Below, one piece after another: positions 48,799-52,189 of a stretch of DNA of 52,189 nucleotides. The stretch is from Nitrospira sp. (lineage in GTDB: Bacteria > Nitrospirota > Nitrospiria > Nitrospirales > Nitrospiraceae). Where the stretch lies: positions 1 to 52,189 of the forward strand of contig JAFEBM010000028.1 in NCBI GenBank assembly GCA_018242685.1, in the 5' to 3' direction. Numbering within the stretch: the stretch's first letter is position 1; each line of letters starts with the position of its first letter. A model generated the notes under the pieces. The model worked only from the letters and a program-made list of their open reading frames with translations. It was not told where the DNA came from and did no database searches. The position numbers were made by a program, and so were the translations under genes.

Positions 48799-51579
48799 TC
48801 ATGAGCCTGTCTCTCGGACCTTGGCGATGGCGTCTTCCAACGTGGAGGCATGCAGGCTCATCATCAAAGCCCCACTCAATTGGAGCACTGTTCTGACGTG
48901 GTCGTTCCCTCCACTGAGGACGACTCTGCCGCCTGTTCGGGTCATGGTCATCACGGCTTTCAGGATCACCCGCAGTCCAATGGATGAAATGTACGAAATT
49001 CGAGAGAGATCCAGGACAATCCGCCGTTCTCCGCGCTCGATAGAGTGCGTGAGAATGCGCTCGACCTCCGGCGCGCTGTTCGTGTCGAAACGGTTCTGCG
49101 GAGTGACGATCATGACATCTCCGTTTCGATGCGATCTGACACCCATTGCCATGCCGGTTGAGCCTTGGCTTGGTTGTGACGACGTCCTTCCGCCTTCGAG
49201 CCCCCTGATGCCGGTCTGATCGGGACGCCTCAGAGAGGCGGACGGGTCAGATACGAACCTTTTTCTCAGAGTCAAGACGTTGTGTCCCACGTTGCGATGG
49301 TACGTGACCTCGTCGAACATGGAGCGCACCAGGTGAATTCCCAAACCGCCGATCTCGCGTTCGTGCAGGAGCAGCGACAGGTCCGGTGTAGCGACCGTTA
49401 AGGGGTTGAAGGGAATCCCGTCATCCGTAATGGTCAAGACCACGCACTCATCGCGCACGTCGCCTTCCACCACAATGGTGTGCTCAGTCGGATCATTCGG
49501 GAAGGCATACTGCACGACATTGTTGAGCAAATCATCCAACGCCATGTTGAGTGTCGGGATCAGCGGCCTGGCCCGTTCCCATTGCGCCACATATCGCTCA
49601 AACGCCAGTTGTATCGTGGGAATGGCCGCCAATCGATTGAGCATGGTCTGATGAAATACGCCCATCGCCACATCGGACGGGGCGACGCCGAGATACCGGA
49701 TTCCCAATATGGTGATATCGTCCGCCTGCGGAGCGTCACCGGCGAAGGTCTTCACCGCCTTCATGACATCCCCGATGCGCTCGACCACCGAGACGGCTCT
49801 GGATTGGTCCAGTACCGTTTTCAATCGGACCTTGCCGAATAATTCGCGCCGCCTATTGTCGGCTTCGGTGATTCCATCGGTATACAAGAAGAGCTCATCC
49901 CCCGGTCTCAATTGGATGAGGCTCTCCTTGAAGGCGATGCCGGGCATCGGACCGACGAGGGGCCCGTCTTGAGCCGTCAACCATTCAAACTGTCCATCCC
50001 GTCGCTTCAACAGCGGAGGATTGTGGCCGGCATTAGTCGTGAGAAGCGTGCCGTCGCGGAGATTCAAAATGCCCAAATACAGGGTCACAAACATACACGA
50101 ATCGTTCTCCGCGCTGAGCGCATCGTTCACATGGGTGACGATACTGGCGGGCGAGGGATCCGACGACGCCCGAGTCTTCACCATAATTTTGGTCATGGCC
50201 ATGAACATCGCAGCAGGGACCCCGTTGCCCGACACATCGCCGATGACGAAACAGAGCCGATGGTCATCGAGCAGGAAGAAATCGTACAAATCCCCTCCGA
50301 TTTCCAGGGCCGGTTCAAGGACCGCATAGAGCTCCAATTCCTTCCGATCCCGGAAAGCCGGAAATACGCGTGGGAGCATACTTTGTTGGATATCTCTGCC
50401 GACATTCAATTCTTCCTGCATGCGGGCTTTCGCGGCCTCCACGACCGCCAATGAATCCGCTAACCGCGTCTTGGCATCTTCGGCGGCCTGTTCCGCACGT
50501 TTCAGCGCCGTAATGTCGGTGGCAATGAAGACAATGCCTCCGTCGTGCGTTCTCCGCTCGTGAATCTGGATCCACTCGCCGCTGGAACGGTATTGAATGT
50601 AGAGTCCTTGAGGATTGTGGTGCATGTCGAGGCGCTTCTGTATCCAAGATTCGACATCCTCCATCGCAGCGGGGATATCACCCCGCTCGGCTATACGGCG
50701 AATGATCGATTCGAACGAATCACCGAGTCGTACCTCAGCCCCTCTCCCCGACGCCACTTCGCGATACTTGCGATTACAGATGACCAGCCGGTCGTCCCGA
50801 TCAAACAGCGCAAACCATTGGGGAACACTTTCGATGGCCTCGGTCATTCGGGCATGGCTATCACGCGCCAGACGTGACGCCGCCGTCACTTGCCGATCAA
50901 TGATGGCCAGGAGCGTCGAGAGCGAGACGGCGACAATCGCGAGGAGATCCACTTCGATTCCCGGCGGCGGAGCACTGGTCGTCACGTTGGAAATACCGTA
51001 GGTCGGAATCATCCCGATGAGGTGGGACCCGGAAAGAGCAAGCCCCATAACGCTCGCCTTTTCCGTCACCCGCCAGTTTCTATACGAGATATTCCAGACG
51101 CCGACCGCAAGGACGATGATGCTCAGTATTACGATCCCCACAATCGACAGCACGAAGCGCAACAGGCCATTTTGGAGGTCGATCGGCTGGTGGACCGCCA
51201 GCATGCTGGAAAAATGGGTCAGGTTCATGCAGGCGCCCACCAGCATTCCCCCGGAGACGAGTCGCATGCGACTGTCGACGTGGCTGCTGATCAGGTACAG
51301 GGCCACGGCTCCTGTCACCGCGGCGGACAGGAGGGAAAGAACAGCGAGCGCTGAGTCGTGAGCCGCTGAGACCGGCCGACAGAACGCCAGATTGCCGATG
51401 TAGTGAATCGCCCATATTTCAAGGCCGGCTGCGACGGCGCCGATCGTGAGCCATCGCGCTTTGACGTAGCCTTGGTCAGGCGCGCGCATCCGTTCGGCGA
51501 TGCTGAGGATGACATAGGCGGCCGCGCCACCCAGCATCATCGAGGAAACAGCAAGCAAGGGATCGCAGATTCCAAGCAC
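48799..51579 (-). CDS. MHYT-like/PAS/SpoIIE phosphatase/HATPase/STAS fusion regulator
   Basis: 926 residues from GTG 51579. Residues 1-235 are seven membrane helices with His motifs AIHYIGN (57-63), LTHFSS (120-125) and GSHLIGM (184-190), as in MHYT metal-binding sensors. A PAS domain follows (about 243-362), a coil (365-405), and a PP2C/SpoIIE phosphatase (about 415-630) with metal motifs GGDLYDFF, GDVSGNG, TDGITEA and ADDIT. Then comes an anti-sigma-type HATPase (about 655-775) with LDDLLNNVVQYAF, DDGIPFN and GGLGIHL, and a STAS domain (about 815-926) with ISYISSIGLR. Phosphatase, kinase and antagonist are thus fused. Downstream, in the same direction, is a separate STAS gene, its probable substrate. 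Confidence 0.92.
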   Translation of the reverse strand: MLGICDPLLAVSSMMLGGAAAYVILSIAERMRAPDQGYVKARWLTIGAVAAGLEIWAIHYIGNLAFCRPVSAAHDSALAVLSLLSAAVTGAVALYLISSHVDSRMRLVSGGMLVGACMNLTHFSSMLAVHQPIDLQNGLLRFVLSIVGIVILSIIVLAVGVWNISYRNWRVTEKASVMGLALSGSHLIGMIPTYGISNVTTSAPPPGIEVDLLAIVAVSLSTLLAIIDRQVTAASRLARDSHARMTEAIESVPQWFALFDRDDRLVICNRKYREVASGRGAEVRLGDSFESIIRRIAERGDIPAAMEDVESWIQKRLDMHHNPQGLYIQYRSSGEWIQIHERRTHDGGIVFIATDITALKRAEQAAEDAKTRLADSLAVVEAAKARMQEELNVGRDIQQSMLPRVFPAFRDRKELELYAVLEPALEIGGDLYDFFLLDDHRLCFVIGDVSGNGVPAAMFMAMTKIMVKTRASSDPSPASIVTHVNDALSAENDSCMFVTLYLGILNLRDGTLLTTNAGHNPPLLKRRDGQFEWLTAQDGPLVGPMPGIAFKESLIQLRPGDELFLYTDGITEADNRRRELFGKVRLKTVLDQSRAVSVVERIGDVMKAVKTFAGDAPQADDITILGIRYLGVAPSDVAMGVFHQTMLNRLAAIPTIQLAFERYVAQWERARPLIPTLNMALDDLLNNVVQYAFPNDPTEHTIVVEGDVRDECVVLTITDDGIPFNPLTVATPDLSLLLHEREIGGLGIHLVRSMFDEVTYHRNVGHNVLTLRKRFVSDPSASLRRPDQTGIRGLEGGRTSSQPSQGSTGMAMGVRSHRNGDVMIVTPQNRFDTNSAPEVERILTHSIERGERRIVLDLSRISYISSIGLRVILKAVMTMTRTGGRVVLSGGNDHVRTVLQLSGALMMSLHASTLEDAIAKVRETGS

Positions 51580-51695
51580 GGTGAACCCACTCAGGTGACG
51601 TCAATGAGCATCGTAAACATTCCGGCAAGTGCCGGAATGTTGGGCCATTGCAGCAAGGCCGTGTCAGAGCTGATCCGAGTCTCATCTACCATGAG

Positions 51696-52148
51696 TCAAG
51701 GCGCCGGTTGATTGAGACGATCCCAGCGAGGAGTCCTCGTGCCGGGATCAACCGACCAGTAGATGGACCGTGCCCGCCCCAGAATGTATTCCTTGTTGAT
51801 CGGTCCCAAGAAGCGGCTATCCAGACTCTCTTCACGGTTGTCACCCAAGAGGAAATAGGCGTCGGGAGGCACGGTCACAGGCCCGAGGTTATCACGGACG
51901 TTTCCGGTCATATTGGATCGGTCAGTATGTTGCGCATAAGGCTCGCTCATGGTGCCGTCATTCACGGAGACCACTTGATGACGAATGTCGATCCGATCGC
52001 CGGGAACCCCGATCACTCGGTGAAGAAAGAGCGTTCCATTCTCGTCAGGATAGCGATAGACGACGACATCACCGCGTTGAGGTCCGGCTGCGTGATACGC
52101 AGCCCTGTGCATAATCACATGGTCTCCCCGCAAGAGTCCCGGGACCAT
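51696..52148 (-). CDS. S26-family signal-peptidase-like protein, catalytic residues altered, N-terminus missing or interrupted
   Basis: 150 residues from ATG 52148. Signal peptidase I boxes are recognisable: GDVVVYRYP, FLHRVIGVPGDRI and GDNREESLDSRFLGPI. Upstream in frame, before the ATG, the bases encode FHISNEAM after a TGA, and the box B of type I peptidases (usually SGSM) thus reads NEAM, with Ala at the nucleophile position. The general-base Lys of KRVIG is His43, as in ER-type enzymes. No N-terminal membrane helix is encoded in frame: the TGA (complement near 52170-52172) cuts it off. So this may be a pseudogene, a sequencing error or a non-catalytic homologue. The window ends 41 bases upstream. 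Confidence 0.75.
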   Translation of the reverse strand: MVPGLLRGDHVIMHRAAYHAAGPQRGDVVVYRYPDENGTLFLHRVIGVPGDRIDIRHQVVSVNDGTMSEPYAQHTDRSNMTGNVRDNLGPVTVPPDAYFLLGDNREESLDSRFLGPINKEYILGRARSIYWSVDPGTRTPRWDRLNQPAP

Positions 52149-52189
52149 CGCCTCATTTGAGATATGGAATCAGTAGTGTCCGGAGATCA

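Overview
The window looks like chromosome from a diderm, fairly GC-rich bacterium. An outer-membrane autotransporter, several lipoproteins and a TssJ-type secretin-associated lipoprotein gene all require two membranes. The gene mix (form IV RuBisCO-like protein, TerC, OPT transporter, stand-alone enhancer-binding protein, composite SpoIIE/STAS regulator) would fit a Nitrospira-like lineage, but that is an inference from gene content, not from a marker gene; no rRNA or tRNA was found.

Region 1 (about 0.05-17.2 kb, minus strand) is a type VI secretion (T6SS) operon. In transcription order it runs: degenerate kinase-like protein, FHA protein, tssJ, tssK, tssL, tssM, tagF, tagJ, tssA, tssB, tssC, hcp. 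Three tandem paralogous genes follow for small proteins with a circularly permuted papain-like (NlpC/P60, YiiX/LRAT type) His...Cys signature. They lie directly after hcp and share a repeated ~800 bp unit, so they are the best candidates for a locally amplified effector family; the third is frameshifted. No tssE, tssF, tssG, clpV, vgrG or PAAR gene is inside the window. Two mutually exclusive hairpins lie between tagF and tagJ, and a dispersed palindromic element lies between tssC and hcp.

Region 2 (17.4-22.6 kb) holds an autotransporter-type beta-barrel with a good sigma70 promoter, a convergent lipoprotein with Sel1 repeats, coiled coil and caspase-like protease domain, and three small hypothetical genes. 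Region 3 (22.7-25.9 kb) is a translationally coupled trio: saccharopine dehydrogenase, an ALDH7-type aldehyde dehydrogenase and a VOC-fold protein, consistent with lysine/2-aminoadipate metabolism. Region 4 (25.9-30.3 kb) has a DUF202 protein, release factor 3 (prfC), a hemerythrin-like protein and several small membrane or hypothetical proteins.

Region 5 (30.3-32.8 kb) has two long non-coding stretches flanking a sigma54 enhancer-binding protein that lacks a receiver domain. The first, AT-rich, contains five consecutive inverted repeats in about 160 bp. Region 6 (32.8-44.1 kb) is mostly metabolic and housekeeping: TerC, MFS transporter plus zwf, HrpB helicase, an OB-fold exported protein, a DUF1232 protein, and a RuBisCO-like protein coupled to an OPT transporter. 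Region 7 (44.3-52.2 kb) has a DeaD/DbpA-type RNA helicase, a lipoprotein, a membrane protein, a STAS protein next to a 926-residue MHYT-like/PAS/SpoIIE phosphatase/HATPase/STAS fusion (a whole partner-switching module in one chain), and an S26-family signal-peptidase-like gene whose expected catalytic Ser and Lys positions are altered.
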